From NCBI RefSeq assembly GCF_024679245.1, contig NC_090173.1:29227660-29291659 (forward strand): DNA of 64,000 nucleotides, written 5' to 3'. The notes below the pieces were generated by a model, which worked only from the letters and a program-made list of their open reading frames with translations, was not told where the DNA came from and searched no databases. The DNA is from Pseudorasbora parva. Taxonomy: Eukaryota > Chordata > Actinopteri > Cypriniformes > Gobionidae. Below, piece after piece: positions 1 through 16,424 of this stretch. Numbering within the stretch: position 1 is the stretch's first letter; each line of letters begins with the position of its first letter. The position numbers were made by a program, and so were the translations under genes.

Positions 1-681
1 GGAGGCGGCCGCCGCCTCTCGTTCAGTCAGGACTCAATCAAAGAGAGAGCAAGGACAGTGATGTCATACTAAAACACTGAAACATTAGTGCTGCGAAACT
101 GTCAGTCAATACAAATCACCCTCTATATCATTACGACCGAACATATTCCATTTCAGTTCATATGGTTCAAACTCACTCAGCCTGTCTGTTTCTCCAGAAA
201 ATTCAATAATCTGAATGTTGGACACCGAAGTCGCCCTTCCTTTCCTCTCACTTAAGGAAATGAGCTTACCAATTTGTATGTAATTATTTCTTTGCCAATA
301 AACATGACGATAAAAATGATGAGATATTGAAATCAATAAATCAATGTGCATATGTGTAGAGAAATGTGATAGTCTGTGGTTTTTATAAATATGTTTCTTC
401 AATTTGTATGTCTCAGAGGTTGATCTTAAAGTGCCTCTATTATGGATTTTTGAAAATGACCCCTCATATAGTGTGTAACATAGCTCTAAGTGAATGAAAA
501 CATCCTGCCAAGTTTTAAATCTGAAAGTGCACTGTATATATAGTCGACTCTGAGTCGAAAAAACGAATCGAATCGCAAGCCGCTTCGTTGTGACGTCAAG
601 ACGAAAGATTAGCATATTGCCTGTCCACTTATTGCGTGAGCAGGCACTAGGAAAAACTTGAACCACCTCAAACACAACAGA
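1..681. other. Intronic sequence at window edge
   Basis: This lies downstream of the last rbfox1 exon seen and is probably intron of the same gene. The only notable feature is a GC-rich perfect palindrome at 2-18 (8-bp arms around one C, including a NotI-type GCGGCCGC core). The 198-codon minus-strand open frame at 106-702 has no recognisable domain, runs into the neighbouring mobile element, and is not called as a gene. Confidence 0.6.
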
Positions 682-689
682 GCATACTG

Positions 690-882
690 CAGGGCTATTC
701 AAATCTTTCCCTGGAGGGCCAATGCGTTGCAGAGTTTAGCTCCAACCCTGATCAAACACACCCACCTGTGATTTTCTAATGATCCTGAAGACATTGATTA
801 GCATGTTCAGGTGTGTTTGATTAGGGTTGGAGCTAAACTCTGCAGTGCATTGGCCCTCCAGGGTAAGATTTGAATAGCCCTG
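690..882. mobile_element. hAT-type foldback MITE with 8-bp TSD
   Basis: This non-coding element is nearly a full-length palindrome. It begins CAGGGCTATTCAAATC and ends with the inverse, GATTTGAATAGCCCTG. It is flanked by a perfect 8-bp direct repeat, GCATACTG, at 682-689 and 883-890. CAGGG termini with an 8-bp duplication are the hallmark of hAT transposons. The arms also share the inverted core GGAGGGCCAATGC. It resembles the Angel-like foldback elements of zebrafish, but the family name is not certain. The intact duplication suggests a fairly recent insertion. Confidence 0.85.
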
Positions 883-1167
883 GCATACTGGATAGCATTA
901 TGATGAGAAAATGCTGTGCTCTACAAGGTGTTTTTGTGTTTCATATTCTGCAGGTCTCTGGCTAACCGGCTAACTCACGTTACTGTATTACCTAAAACTG
1001 AGTTTATTAATGCAGATTGTCTGTAATTCTTACTACTTTGAGTAAAGATAAAGGATGGAGCAAGATTTTTTTTAGCAAAATGTAATGTTCCATCAGTCAT
1101 TCATGTTAGCTCAGCCAACGTACATGCTTAGATACAGTTTCCACATGTGCACCGCAGTAAATTAGAA

Positions 1168-1224
1168 ACACACACACACACACACACGCACACACACACG
1201 CACACACGCACGCACGCACACGCG
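1168..1224. repeat. (CA)n/(CGCA)n microsatellite
   Basis: CA dinucleotide repeats with interspersed CGCA units. The open frames here are only repeat translations. Confidence 0.95.
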
Positions 1225-1503
1225 CTTGTTGATGGATGCACTCTTGTTAGTGCTGATGGTAAGGAATTACAGTTGAAACATCCCATAATGTACCTCAAAC
1301 TGAGCAGCATCACTGAGAAACGTCCTGCTCAAGGCTCAGGTTACTATTTCTTTCAATGTTTCATCATCGATATGGACTCGCGCTGGGGGATTGGAGTGAA
1401 ATCGATGTCATCATTACAGTCTTTGCAGTGTGTACAATCTCTGAGTTCAAGAAGCCTTTGGATGGAGCTGCAGTTCAGTTATGGTAATGGGCGCTGTACA
1501 TGG

Positions 1504-1651
1504 TACACTCTTAGAAAAAAGGGTTTATTGGTGTTCTATATAGAACCATATGGTTCTTTACTCAACTCCAAAGAACCTTTTATGCTAAAAAGGTTCTATA
1601 ATGCCAAGAAAGAACCCTTTTTGTCACAAAGGTTATTTAGGCTATTATTTA

Positions 1652-1655
<4 letters not shown>
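1504..1655. mobile_element. Truncated MITE with TACACTCTTA terminus
   Basis: It starts TACACTCTTAGAAAAAAGGG and contains several AAGGTTCT/AGAACC inverted blocks. The same family is present full length at 33940-34213. The right end is lost in the adjacent (AT)n tract. It is non-coding. Confidence 0.6.

Positions 1656-1664
<9 letters not shown>

Positions 1665-1733
<69 letters not shown>
1665..1733. repeat. (AT)n microsatellite
   Basis: Uninterrupted AT repeat of about 69 bases directly beside a truncated MITE. Confidence 0.95.
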
Positions 1734-1734
<1 letters not shown>

Positions 1735-2424
1735 TGTACATTATTCTGCAACATTTTGTAAATGATTGTTTATTAAACTGTTGTAGGAAGGGAACTTAAT
1801 ATCACATTTTAATCATTTTTGGAGGAGAAAAACTGGAATGGAAACTCTCGTGTGATATGGATTAACTACATAAAATGAGATAAATATATACATTTTCTAA
1901 TCCCATATCTTGAATTTTGTGATCATTCACATGCATTCATAAATGCATTTGAATACACTGAATAATGCAGTGAAATGTTTGTCAATAATATGAAATATTT
2001 AATCTGGAAAGGACAAAACAAATGATAATGAATGAACCCCTAAAGGTTCAATATAGAACTGCTTTGCTCCTAAATGCATATGCAATAAGGTCAGCCGCAA
2101 AAATAACCTTTACAGCTCTAATTTTCCGTTAGTGTGTCGTTAGTAAATCCTGAAATTAGATTTTTAAGCCAAAAGAGGGTTTGCATTAGTGCAGGCCGTT
2201 AGTAAATCTGGCCCCATTTGCCTGCAATTTCGAACAAAACCAATTCTGACACTAATTAAGTTTTTCTTTCTTTTAAAGCGAGAGTATTGTTACCAAGAGA
2301 CAATGGTGGCAGTAATGATTATGTCTGAGACATGCTTTAAGTTTCTGTTTGTTTTGTGGTTGATATTTCTACAGTACTAACAGAAACCCCCAAAAGTATT
2401 CAGACAACTAAGTCACACAAAATT
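1734..2424. other. AT-rich intronic sequence
   Basis: No gene or RNA signal seen. A short fragment near 2040-2070 (AAAGGTTCAATATAGAAC) looks like debris of the AAGGTTCT-type MITE. Confidence 0.5.
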
Positions 2425-2662
2425 ATTTTTATTAGGGCCGGGACTCGATTAAAAATGTATCTAATTAATTAGAGGCTTTGTAATTAATTAATCGAAATTA
2501 ATCGCATTTTAATTGCATATAAATATTTGACCTAAGAACAATGAGATGTAATTTTTCACATGGATTTTTAGTATACCATTGAATAATGACTGAATACATA
2601 AGCTTAATCAACAAAATATTGTTTATTTATTTCAGTCCAGCAGACCAGTGCAATGTTTGCCA

Positions 2663-3443
2663 TTAAAGGGTTAGTTTACCCAAAAATGAAATTGATGTCA
2701 TTAATGACTCACCCTAATGTCGTTCCACACCCGTAAGACCTCCGTTCATCATCAGAATACAGTTTAAGATATTTTATATTTAATCCCAGAGCATATATGC
2801 AGTCAATGCACGCTATACTGTCCATGTCCAGAAAGGGAATAAAAACATCATCAAAGTAGTCCATATTTGACATCAGTTAGTTAGTTAGAATCTCTTGACG
2901 CATTGAAAATACATTTCGGTCCAAATATCACAAAAACGCTGATTTTATTCAGTATTGTCTTCTCTTCCGCGTTCCTCCAAAAAGATTCAAACGGTGTGAA
3001 TCGATCAATGATTTGGGCCGCCAATGTCACTTAATTTCAGCAGTTCAGATCGTGTCAAACCGCCAATCTGCTGAAATCAAGGGACATTGGCGACCCGAAT
3101 CATTGATCGATTCGCTGATTCATTAACCGTTTTAATCTTTTTGGAGAAAGAGAGGACAATGCTGAATAAAGTCATAGTTTTTGTTATTTTTGGACCAAAA
3201 TGTATTTTGGATGTTTCAAGAGATTCTAATGAACTAACTGATGTCACATATGGACTACTTTGATGATGTTTTTATTCCCTTTCTGGACATGGACAGTATA
3301 GCGTGCATTGACTGCATATATGCTCTGGGATATAAAATATAAAATATCTTAAACTGTGTTCCGATGATAAACGGAGGTCTTACGGGTGTGGAACGACATT
3401 AGGGTGAGTCATTAATGACATCGATTTCATTTTTGGGTGAAGC
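2663..3443. mobile_element. Palindromic MITE beginning TTAAAGGGTTAG
   Basis: The left arm starts TTAAAGGGTTAGTTTACCC and the right arm ends in the inverse TTTTTGGGTGAAG. Long inverted arms include GACCTCCGTTCATC against the inverse GATAAACGGAGGTC. It is a sister of the copy at 47890-48578 with almost the same arms. It sits inside the hAT element and breaks its transposase frame. The right terminus is worn, so its exact end is uncertain. Confidence 0.75.
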
Positions 3444-3645
3444 AAAAATTCATTTCATTTTTAAGTGTAGCAAAAGCATATTTGTGATATTTGAGGCTCG
3501 ATGTGCTGCGGTGATACGCAAATTCCCTGTTGTATAGCTTGCACACAACAATGCTCTTGTCACCGCTTCCATCCTTTCTTTTTTTAAAACAAAATTTCCC
3601 ATCCACGGGGCCAAGCAAAGCGGGCTCATCAGCTTCTTCGTTCAT
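3427..3645 (-). pseudogene. hAT transposase N-terminal remnant (BED-like)
   Basis: This 72-residue frame starts MNEEADEPALL and contains VVCKLYNREFAYHRSTSSL, spaced like the Cys/His part of a BED zinc finger from hAT transposases. The final residues are encoded by the inserted palindromic MITE, and nothing downstream continues the protein. It lies within hAT termini with an 8-bp duplication. Treated as a dead transposase fragment. Assignment to BED rests on motif appearance only. Confidence 0.5.
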
Positions 3646-3826
3646 GTTCTATGGTTTTTTGTTGTCGTGACTTGTGAGCGCTAGTTGGTGTTCCAGTACA
3701 ATCGGTCCGTCTAAACTCATTCATTGAAAAACGTTCCGTGGTGCAAAAATAAGTGTGGTTAAAATTATGTTATTTATTTTTTTGCATAATTAATTAACGC
3801 GTTAAAGTCCCGGCCCTAATTTTTAT

Positions 3827-6800
3827 ATTTCATTGCACTACAAACAAACACCACTTGAAAATACATTTATCCAAATGCAAAAATGTAAATGCAAAAATAT
3901 TATTTAATTGTGTGTATTAAATTTAAAAAAAAAAAATGTTTAGAAAAGACAAAATGCAAAATAAAAAATTAACCTTAACATGGAGTTTTATTCCATGTTA
4001 TTCCAATTTTTTTTTACAAGGCTATTTCCATCACACATGTAATGACAAAGGACATTGCTGGTTCATAAAAAAAAGAACAACTCTCGTTATGCATGTGTGC
4101 AAACTCAAACTCAAGTGTCTGTTAGTCGTTTTTTCCCCCTAAAAGTTCTCACAGTTGAAGAAAGGCCATTATATGTTTGTTTTTTCTGCTTATAGCAAAC
4201 TTTAATTTTTTTAAATAATGAATGTAGTGTTTTTGATTTAGGACTCAGGGTCAAAAGAGATGGACGAAAGGTTAAATCTGCTAAATCTCTGTGGCCAATT
4301 TCATCTCCATTAATGTAAAGTCACTAAGTCTAAGCCCAAGTATTTATGCTTTTCCGTGTTGATTTAAAGTTATTTTATGACTCTCTTTGTCCATCATTTA
4401 ACAAGAAAGCTGCTAAAACCTATCTGTTATTTAAAAAAAAAATGGTTTCATTTTAAGGGTATAAGGGCCTCCTGATTTCCTGAAGATTACTTTTTTAAAG
4501 TTTCATGTTATTTATTTCTATTCATTTATTGTGTTTAATTTCTATTGCTTTAGATGTTATGAATTGCTTTTTCTTCAGACTTTCTGTTTTCTGTTTGATA
4601 ATGTACTTTATTGCGAGTTTCCTTTCTTGTCTTACGTATTCTTCTGTGATATATGTATCCCCAGCGATCTTTGTTCAATAAAAAACTGCATGCGTTATAT
4701 ACGGCATACAGTATATGGCTTCTAAAAAAATAATTGCTAGAGCTGCATCTTTTCAACCTTGTTCATGTGTGAACTCATTCCCTAACAAAAAGCATGCAAT
4801 AGAGAAAAAAAGATAGTGTATATGTGTGCGTCTTTGACGAAGAGCAGCAAATTTCCTGTGGTCAGAGGTGGTCTGCATTTGCATAATCTTTGGGCGTAAA
4901 TTGCTGAAAGTCTAATTTTGAAACATCCGCTCAATCTCCGTCAGGCGTAACACTTAATCAGAGATCAGTCCGGCAGACAAGTGGGGTCTGGCACGTTGGT
5001 CATCCCTCAGCCTTCCGCCAAAGCTTTCATTCCCCTCAGCCGGAGAACTGTTAATGAACATCAAAGCTATCTTAAATCAACAGTCTGCCGCAGGTGAGAG
5101 CTGCTTCGAGTGGCGAGAAACGAACCTCGCATGAATCAAAGATGCTCCTTTTCCACTCGGTCCGTTAGGATATTTGTTTATATAGCTAACTTTCAAGCTT
5201 ACTAATCAATTCAAACTCTGCAGCACGCTCAATCGCTCTGCGCAGTCTTTTCATCTGCAATCTAAGCAGCAATGTGCCAATACCTATTTTCAGTCTTTAG
5301 GCAAACAAAAGGATTCAAGGCGTTTTCCGTTGCCGGCACAATTCAGGCACATTAACGATGCTTTAATTATAATTAAGAAGACAGAGATCTAAAAAAAGAG
5401 AAAAGAAACAGCAAGCGCTGGAAAGAACAAAACACTCGCACCCTAATAGCATGTGGGCTGTTTGGACACTTGAAAGGTGAGTCGAAAGCAAATCAATAAC
5501 GAGCCATTTTGTAATTAACAGAATGTGTGCTGAATTAGGCAAACGACTGTCTGGAGAAATTGAAAATATTGATTTTAATTTATAAAATATATTTCAGCCC
5601 TTTGATGCCCTTGCGTCGACAGACAATTAGATTTAACCATCACCTCGATATTTTTGCCTTCTCGTTTCTTCTTATTATCATAAAATCTCGATATTTTCCT
5701 ATATAATGGGGGAGGTAATGATGTTCGGGAAGGTCAGAGGCTGGGATGGCCAAGGTTGAGGAGGAGATGACCGAAGGAAACGAGAGCTTGTCTTTCAACC
5801 GATGGGATCCGCTTGCTTTCAAAGGCCCATAAAACGAAATGAAGCCCTGGGGGTCTGGAAGCAGGCTGGATTATGTTTTCAAAGATGTGTACCCTGTTTG
5901 CAGTTGTGACAATGGCGTCTTGGAGCCTCTTGCCAATAGGCCAGCAAACACAAGCGCACATTGTGAAACAGCCCCTTTGGGTGATTAGAATAATCACTTC
6001 CTGCTTGCCAGCTCTTTCAAGCCTATGCCAAAGCTCATAGATTAAGGTCACACCGCCATACACACCTCCAACCACCAGGCTCAGAACTATGCTTTCATCG
6101 AATAATGCAGCTGAACACCAGCGTGTTACAATTTTCTGTTTGTTTTCTGCTTGATATTCCTAACTAAACAATGAACAGTACTGACAGAGACCCTAGGCAC
6201 TTAAGTCACACTTTTGGAAGTGCACATTTTGTAATTTCTTTGCACTACAAACAACTGATCAAACCAATTGGCATCTACAACAAATTATGCTCTTTTTTGA
6301 ACTGATTATATTCTTTGTCTTGGGAGCGTAACCACAGGTGTATCTAAAAATAAGTGTGACACTTCCTTTCTTTAAAATGAAGAATGCTTGCTTTGATTTT
6401 TCATCAAACAAGTTGTCCACAAGTTGTGTAGATTTATCCATTTTTAGATGCCAATACGTTTTGGAGGCACTGTAAGTTCAGTATATGAAAATAAAATAAC
6501 ATAACAGAAAAACACTTTTGAAAGGAATGTGAAATTATCATATCTGGTATCAGTGTAATTTGCCATTTCGTATCCTCTGAAGCGTTCATAAACAGAGGTT
6601 TCAGGGCATGTGGGTTGAGAACGTTTTTCACACACACACAAAGCACATTAGTGAAACTGCCCATTAGCCCTGAATGCAAATGCATTTAACCCTGTGCGTT
6701 ACAGTGTTGCTTTCTTCAAATGATTTATTTATTTATTTGAAAGCATTTATAGTGTAGTATGATGGTATTTAATATATTAACATAGGACACAATTAAGAAT

Positions 6801-7093
6801 TATGTTTTAAATGCTCAAACAACAGTGAGGATAAATGATAATGATTTGCTAAATGTATCTATATAAAATAAATATACCAATTCAAAACATTTTTAGAGGT
6901 GAAATGTTTACTATTTAAGAAAAAAAAATTGATAATTGTTCAATGGCATCTTTCCCCACTTTTCACAATATATTGGAGCTATTTTATGTCAAAAAGTCAA
7001 ATAGGGGAAAAAAGCATGCACATCTAATCTTTTTAGTAAAGATGTAAAGCATTAGAGAGCCATGCAGTTTCTTTGAAATGAGGATCCACTCAC
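3827..7093. other. rbfox1 intron, mostly unique sequence
   Basis: No exon was recognised. The part from about 4830 to 5560 has mixed composition, few repeats and motif-like stretches (TTTGCATAAT, TTAATCAGAGATCAG), and is a candidate conserved non-coding block. UGCAUG in transcript sense occurs at 4793-4798, and at 7015-7020 and 7061-7066 close to the next exon. The open frame at 5734-6075 has no recognisable domain. Confidence 0.5.
7015..7066 (-). promoter_or_regulatory. Two UGCAUG sites downstream of exon
   Basis: Plus-strand CATGCA at 7015-7020 and 7061-7066 reads UGCAUG in the rbfox1 pre-mRNA. The sites start about 28 and 74 nt past the exon's 3' end at 7094. RBFOX proteins usually enhance inclusion of an exon when bound in the downstream intron, so this is a likely self-regulatory enhancer. 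The sites are seen directly; function is inferred. Confidence 0.55.
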
Positions 7094-7147
7094 CTGCATA
7101 GAATTCTGGGCTGTAGACTGCACCCACGACTGGATTCAACTTCCAGC
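7094..7147 (-). CDS. rbfox1: RBFOX1 exon, 54 nt, start of C-terminal domain
   Basis: The exon is read on the minus strand with acceptor GTCTTTGTCTAG and donor GTGAGTGG. With the G carried over from the previous exon it encodes [18 protein letters not shown] and leaves one base (phase 1 to phase 1). This peptide directly follows the RRM in RBFOX1, where it begins the C-terminal Ala/Tyr/Gly-rich domain used for protein contacts and splicing activity. The acceptor's pyrimidine tract is a (CT)n microsatellite that starts 14 nt upstream (7161-7302), which is unusual. Two UGCAUG sites follow the donor. The next RBFOX1 exons are not in the window. Confidence 0.95.
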
Positions 7148-7155
7148 CTAGACAA

Positions 7156-8909
<1,754 letters not shown>

Positions 8910-8970
8910 CATTTGCATATGGGTTGACGGTCTTTTTATTCGTCATTACCCGTGCTGTTGCATTGTTAAC
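8910..8970 (-). CDS. rbfox1: RBFOX1 exon, 61 nt, end of RRM
   Basis: Minus-strand exon with acceptor TTTGTACTCAG and donor GTAAGAAC. It encodes [20 protein letters not shown] plus one base of the next codon (phase 0 to 1), completing the RRM and the short linker after it. The length of 61 nt matches the conserved RBFOX exon. The KKTVNPY linker is the RBFOX1 form and differs from the RBFOX2 and RBFOX3 linkers as I recall them, which helps choose the paralogue. A UGCAUG site lies 69 nt upstream (9039-9044). Confidence 0.95.
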
Positions 8971-10342
8971 CTGAGTACAAACAGGAGTGTGTGAGCAAGA
9001 CACATACTGAAGCTAAAAGTGTAAATTGTTAAATATTGCATGCATTACAGTGAAGATTTTCAAATTGATTACAGATCATAACAAACAGTTAAAGAAAAGT
9101 GGTAAGACATATAAAGCAAAGAAAATATATGCAAAAGTCTCATCATAAAAAGACTCGTCGGCATGCGTCATCAAATGATGATCAAGTTGAAGGAGTACAT
9201 GGAGAGAAAAAAAACACAAACACAAAATGCACTCAACAAACGAAAGGCATCGAATATGAGACAGCATGCAGTGGAGAGGGAACGACTAGGTAAAAAAATA
9301 AAAACAAGAGAGCGTAGGAATGGAAGGAAAAAAAAAAACGTTTGGCATTGCGCAACATACACTAAACCTTCAGAGTTGAGGTACAGTCGGAAAACAAAGC
9401 AACATTTAGCATTCAACACTCCAAGAGCCTTGTGCTTCATCACAAGAATAATAATCAGAAAGGAAAATAAAAAGAAGTAATAACGAAAGAAAATCATTCA
9501 AGCCCAAAGGACAGCTAACAAAGGATATAAAAAGAGGGTGCATTATTTAACATAATCATGGAGTTCAGAATCTGAGTAGGATGCGCACGATTCAGTTCAA
9601 TCCAATCAGAGCCTCTCAGGAAGCTAAATGTTCACTCAAGTAACACGCGTACCAAGAGAAAACAGCATCAAGAAACTCAACATCAAGTCAAAAAACAGTC
9701 ACGAGGTATCAGCGCGGAGTTCGTGAAATGGCAGATGGCTCTCTCCACTTACCATTCGCCGCCATCGCCCGCGTGTGTATGTATTGTTACCACGGTTACT
9801 GAGTTTGGTGAGGGGCCTACCAGCTACCGTTGGAAAAGGGGGGAAAATGAGAAGGCAAAATAGGCAACATCTTACTGAAAGACGGCACCACGTCACATCC
9901 GAATAACTCTTAAAAATTGAACATAAAAAAGCTGGAAAACAAAAAAATGCACAACTGTTAAATGGGAACTGGCTATAAGGATGGCCACTGTCATTGTAGA
10001 CCTTCAGTGACTGTAAAGTAAGTGTCATTTGAGCTGTAGATTTAAAGGCTTGTGTTTGAGGCCAGCTCTGTCTAATAGCAGCCTCTTCAGGCCAATTAAT
10101 GAGCGCTGCCGGCTTCAGGCTGCTTTTAGCGGAGATCCCTTGTCAACTTTGCAATAAGGCCTCTGGCTATCATCACACAAATGTTGTTTGCACTCTTCCT
10201 GATGACTTACTGCACCCATTTGCTTATTAAGCCAAAATATGCTATAAAAAAAAATGAACTGAAAAGAACAGAAAAGAATCGAATAAACACAAGTGAATGC
10301 CAACTAAAGCAAACCAATTAGATAACGGCGAGCACCGTTTTA

Positions 10343-11642
<1,300 letters not shown>

Positions 11643-11696
11643 CTTCGATCCTCGTTCATTAAATATGATTTCAACATCTAAGATTTTACCAAATTG
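11643..11696 (-). CDS. rbfox1: RBFOX1 exon, 54 nt, central RRM
   Basis: Minus-strand exon with acceptor TTCTCTTTCCAG and donor GTACGTGT, phase 0 on both sides. It encodes QFGKILDVEIIFNERGSK, the beta2-beta3 part of the RRM, joining MFG of the 144-nt exon to GFGFVTF of the 93-nt exon. Length and sequence match the conserved RBFOX exon exactly. It is too short to appear as an open frame by itself and was found by reading across the splice sites. Confidence 0.96.
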
Positions 11697-13028
11697 CTGG
11701 AAAGAGAACAGAACACAGATTAGACGTACACTCTAAATGTGATTTTACATGTAAACTCGCTTTCTCAAGGTGCATTAAGCCACATGTTTTAAATGTAGGT
11801 TTAGTTTAGACCTAAAAATCACCAATTATTCAATTATTAATCCTTGTAATGAGTCATTTATTATCCATTTATCTTTGTTCATCCGAAAAACAAATCGTTA
11901 AGTCAGACATAGAGCCTCAAGAAAAACAGATATAAAAGCTCTTTTTTAATTTGGACTTAAAATAAATAATCACACATCATTCAAGAGTTTGGGGTTGGGA
12001 AGTTTTTTATTATTATTATTTATTTAAAAAAATGCTCAATGCTCAAACTAAAATGTTTCTTATGCTCATCTTTCATTTAATAAACTATCATTTAATAAAC
12101 TATAAAAAAAACTATATTATTACAAGTGTAACAAAAAATTTAATAAAATGTGATTTATCATTGATGTCCAAGCTAAATTTTCAGCATCATTATTCCAGTC
12201 TTCCATTAATTCTTTGAGAAAAGAACTGCATTTTACCAATGTAAATTTGTTACATTTTAATGCATTTTAATTTCAAAAATAAAATAATCCAATACTGACC
12301 CCAAACTAGTGTTGTCAAAAGTGCCGAGCGCGATACCGAATCGGTACTGAAATGTTAAAAATGTGACGCTTTGAGCGCTGTTGAGCTGTATTCGTCAACT
12401 CCTCTGACTGGCTATTGTGCTCACGCGCTCATCGGACGTGCCTGTGATTGGCTACATTGATCAACACACGGCAGTGGTTTGAAAGAACACGGAAGTGTTT
12501 GAAAGGGTTTTGAAAGAGAAAGCAGGAGCGTTTGAAAGCACAAGCAGGCGTCAACCAGCGGACCGGTAGGCTGATAGACGCCAGCATTCAAAAGCTCTTT
12601 GTGTATCTGTGCAAGCACTCTGAAAAGCATCACTGATGTATTTTTACAACATGTTTGTGAAACGCTGATCGTAGTAGCCAATCACAGACACATTTGATGA
12701 GCGCGTGAGCACAATGGCCAGTCAGAGGTGTTTACGATTACAGCTCGACAGCGCTCAGAGCGTCACATTTTTAACATTTCAGTACCGATTTGGTATCGCG
12801 GTCTGTACTTTTGACAACACTACCCCAAACTATGCATTTTTTCAAGACTCAAATAAATAGGCCCTAATTCAGTAATGCACTATTGAGCTACCAAAACGAG
12901 ACTAGACATGATCACAGATCGTACCGAAACTTTAAATATCATGGCAGTAGGACAGCAGGTTAGCACACACATCTGTCTGCTCTGTGCTGGGACAGTAACC
13001 AAGAGAAAGAGAGAGAGCAGATACTTAC
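11697..13028. other. rbfox1 intron (144-nt to 54-nt exon)
   Basis: This 1,332-nt intron is AT-rich from 11750 to 12300 and then holds a 516-bp hAT MITE (12307-12822). The stretch from 12831 to 13028 adjoins the donor of the 144-nt exon and has no recognised element. Confidence 0.7.
12307..12822. mobile_element. hAT MITE with perfect 8-bp TSD
   Basis: Termini TAGTGTTGTCAAAAGT and ACTTTTGACAACACTA are inverted repeats, flanked by a perfect 8-bp duplication, CCCCAAAC, at 12299-12306 and 12823-12830. The arms pair over most of the length, for example GAGCGCGTGAGCAC against GTGCTCACGCGCTC. The 86-codon minus-strand frame inside is not a known transposase. The element lies about 200 nt downstream of the 144-nt exon within the intron. 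Confidence 0.9.
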
Positions 13029-13172
13029 GCCAAACATTTGCCTGAGGTCTGGATCTCTGAACCTGAAGGGGATGTTAGAGACGTGGAGCCTCTTGGGCTG
13101 CGTTTTGTTTTCTGTGTTTTCAGATGACTGTGTTTGCTGTTGGCTGTCTGTCTGTGCTGAATCGTCTGTCTG
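13029..13172 (-). CDS. rbfox1: RBFOX1 exon, 144 nt, start of RRM (RNP2)
   Basis: Minus-strand exon of 48 codons, phase 0 on both sides, acceptor TTTTCCCACAG and donor GTAAGTAT. It encodes [20 protein letters not shown], then [20 protein letters not shown] and FG. LHVSNI is RNP2. The His and the first Phe of HVSNIPF correspond to human RBFOX1 H120 and F126, which contact UGCAUG. The N-terminal half is Gln/Ser/Thr-rich and of low complexity, as usual in this family. The acceptor is a CAGCAG tandem, which would allow loss or gain of one Gln. Confidence 0.97.
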
Positions 13173-15780
<2,608 letters not shown>

Positions 15781-16130
15781 CTGCTGGAGTGTAAGAGCCC
15801 ACACGGACACACATATGGCAGCGCTGGACAGAAAAAGATAACCTCACAGTGAGGACTTGGAGCGTAAAGTGCCAGTAAAATATTTTCCTTTCCAAGGAAT
15901 TTTTCAGTTGGGGGAATGTGGAATAATTGCATCAACCTTCATTGATCCATGAGGGAGTTTTTGTTTAATAATGTGTTTGAAAAGAGTATGGAGAAAGTTG
16001 CATTAGCCTGCAAAATAGACGTTTCATGAAAATGTATAGCAGGGGAAAAATACAAATTTATACATACTATACATATTGTGTGTGTGATTTTTTTCCCCTT
16101 ATACATTTCTTTATGTAATGTATATTTAGT

Positions 16131-16288
<158 letters not shown>

Positions 16289-16400
16289 TATAAATATATA
16301 CATATAAGGGCAGTTACCCACTTAACCTAAAAGGAGAAAAATGTTTTTTATTCTTTTCTCAGAACAATTCTGGGATGTGTGCCAGGTAAAAATACAGCCT

Positions 16401-16424
16401 GTGTGTGTGTGTGTGTGTGTGTGT
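16401..16424. repeat. (GT)12 microsatellite
   Basis: Short perfect GT repeat in the opposite phase to the two nearby CA tracts, so it could pair with them in the pre-mRNA. Confidence 0.95.

Larger units (their letters stand above)
2433..3818 (-). mobile_element. hAT element with nested palindromic MITE
   Basis: Terminal inverted repeats TAGGGCCGGGACT (left) and AGTCCCGGCCCTA (right) are flanked by a perfect 8-bp duplication, ATTTTTAT, at 2425-2432 and 3819-3826, as expected for hAT transposition. The interior keeps a short minus-strand frame (3645-3427) resembling the N-terminal BED-type zinc finger of hAT transposases. The catalytic region is absent. A second, palindromic element (2663 to about 3443) is inserted inside, so the copy is non-autonomous. 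Confidence 0.85.

Noticed and set aside
1..30. GC-rich edge as part of the next RBFOX1 exon (Ala-rich AAAAYRGAH region)
   Set aside because: No pyrimidine tract or convincing acceptor precedes it in transcript sense, and the translated residues do not match the expected peptide.
106..702. 198-codon minus-strand frame at the window start
   Set aside because: No domain, overlaps the end of a hAT MITE, no splice or promoter context.
9076..9497. Lys/Arg-rich plus-strand and Phe/Leu-rich minus-strand frames
   Set aside because: Opposite-strand shadows of one A-rich stretch inside an rbfox1 intron, with no domain.
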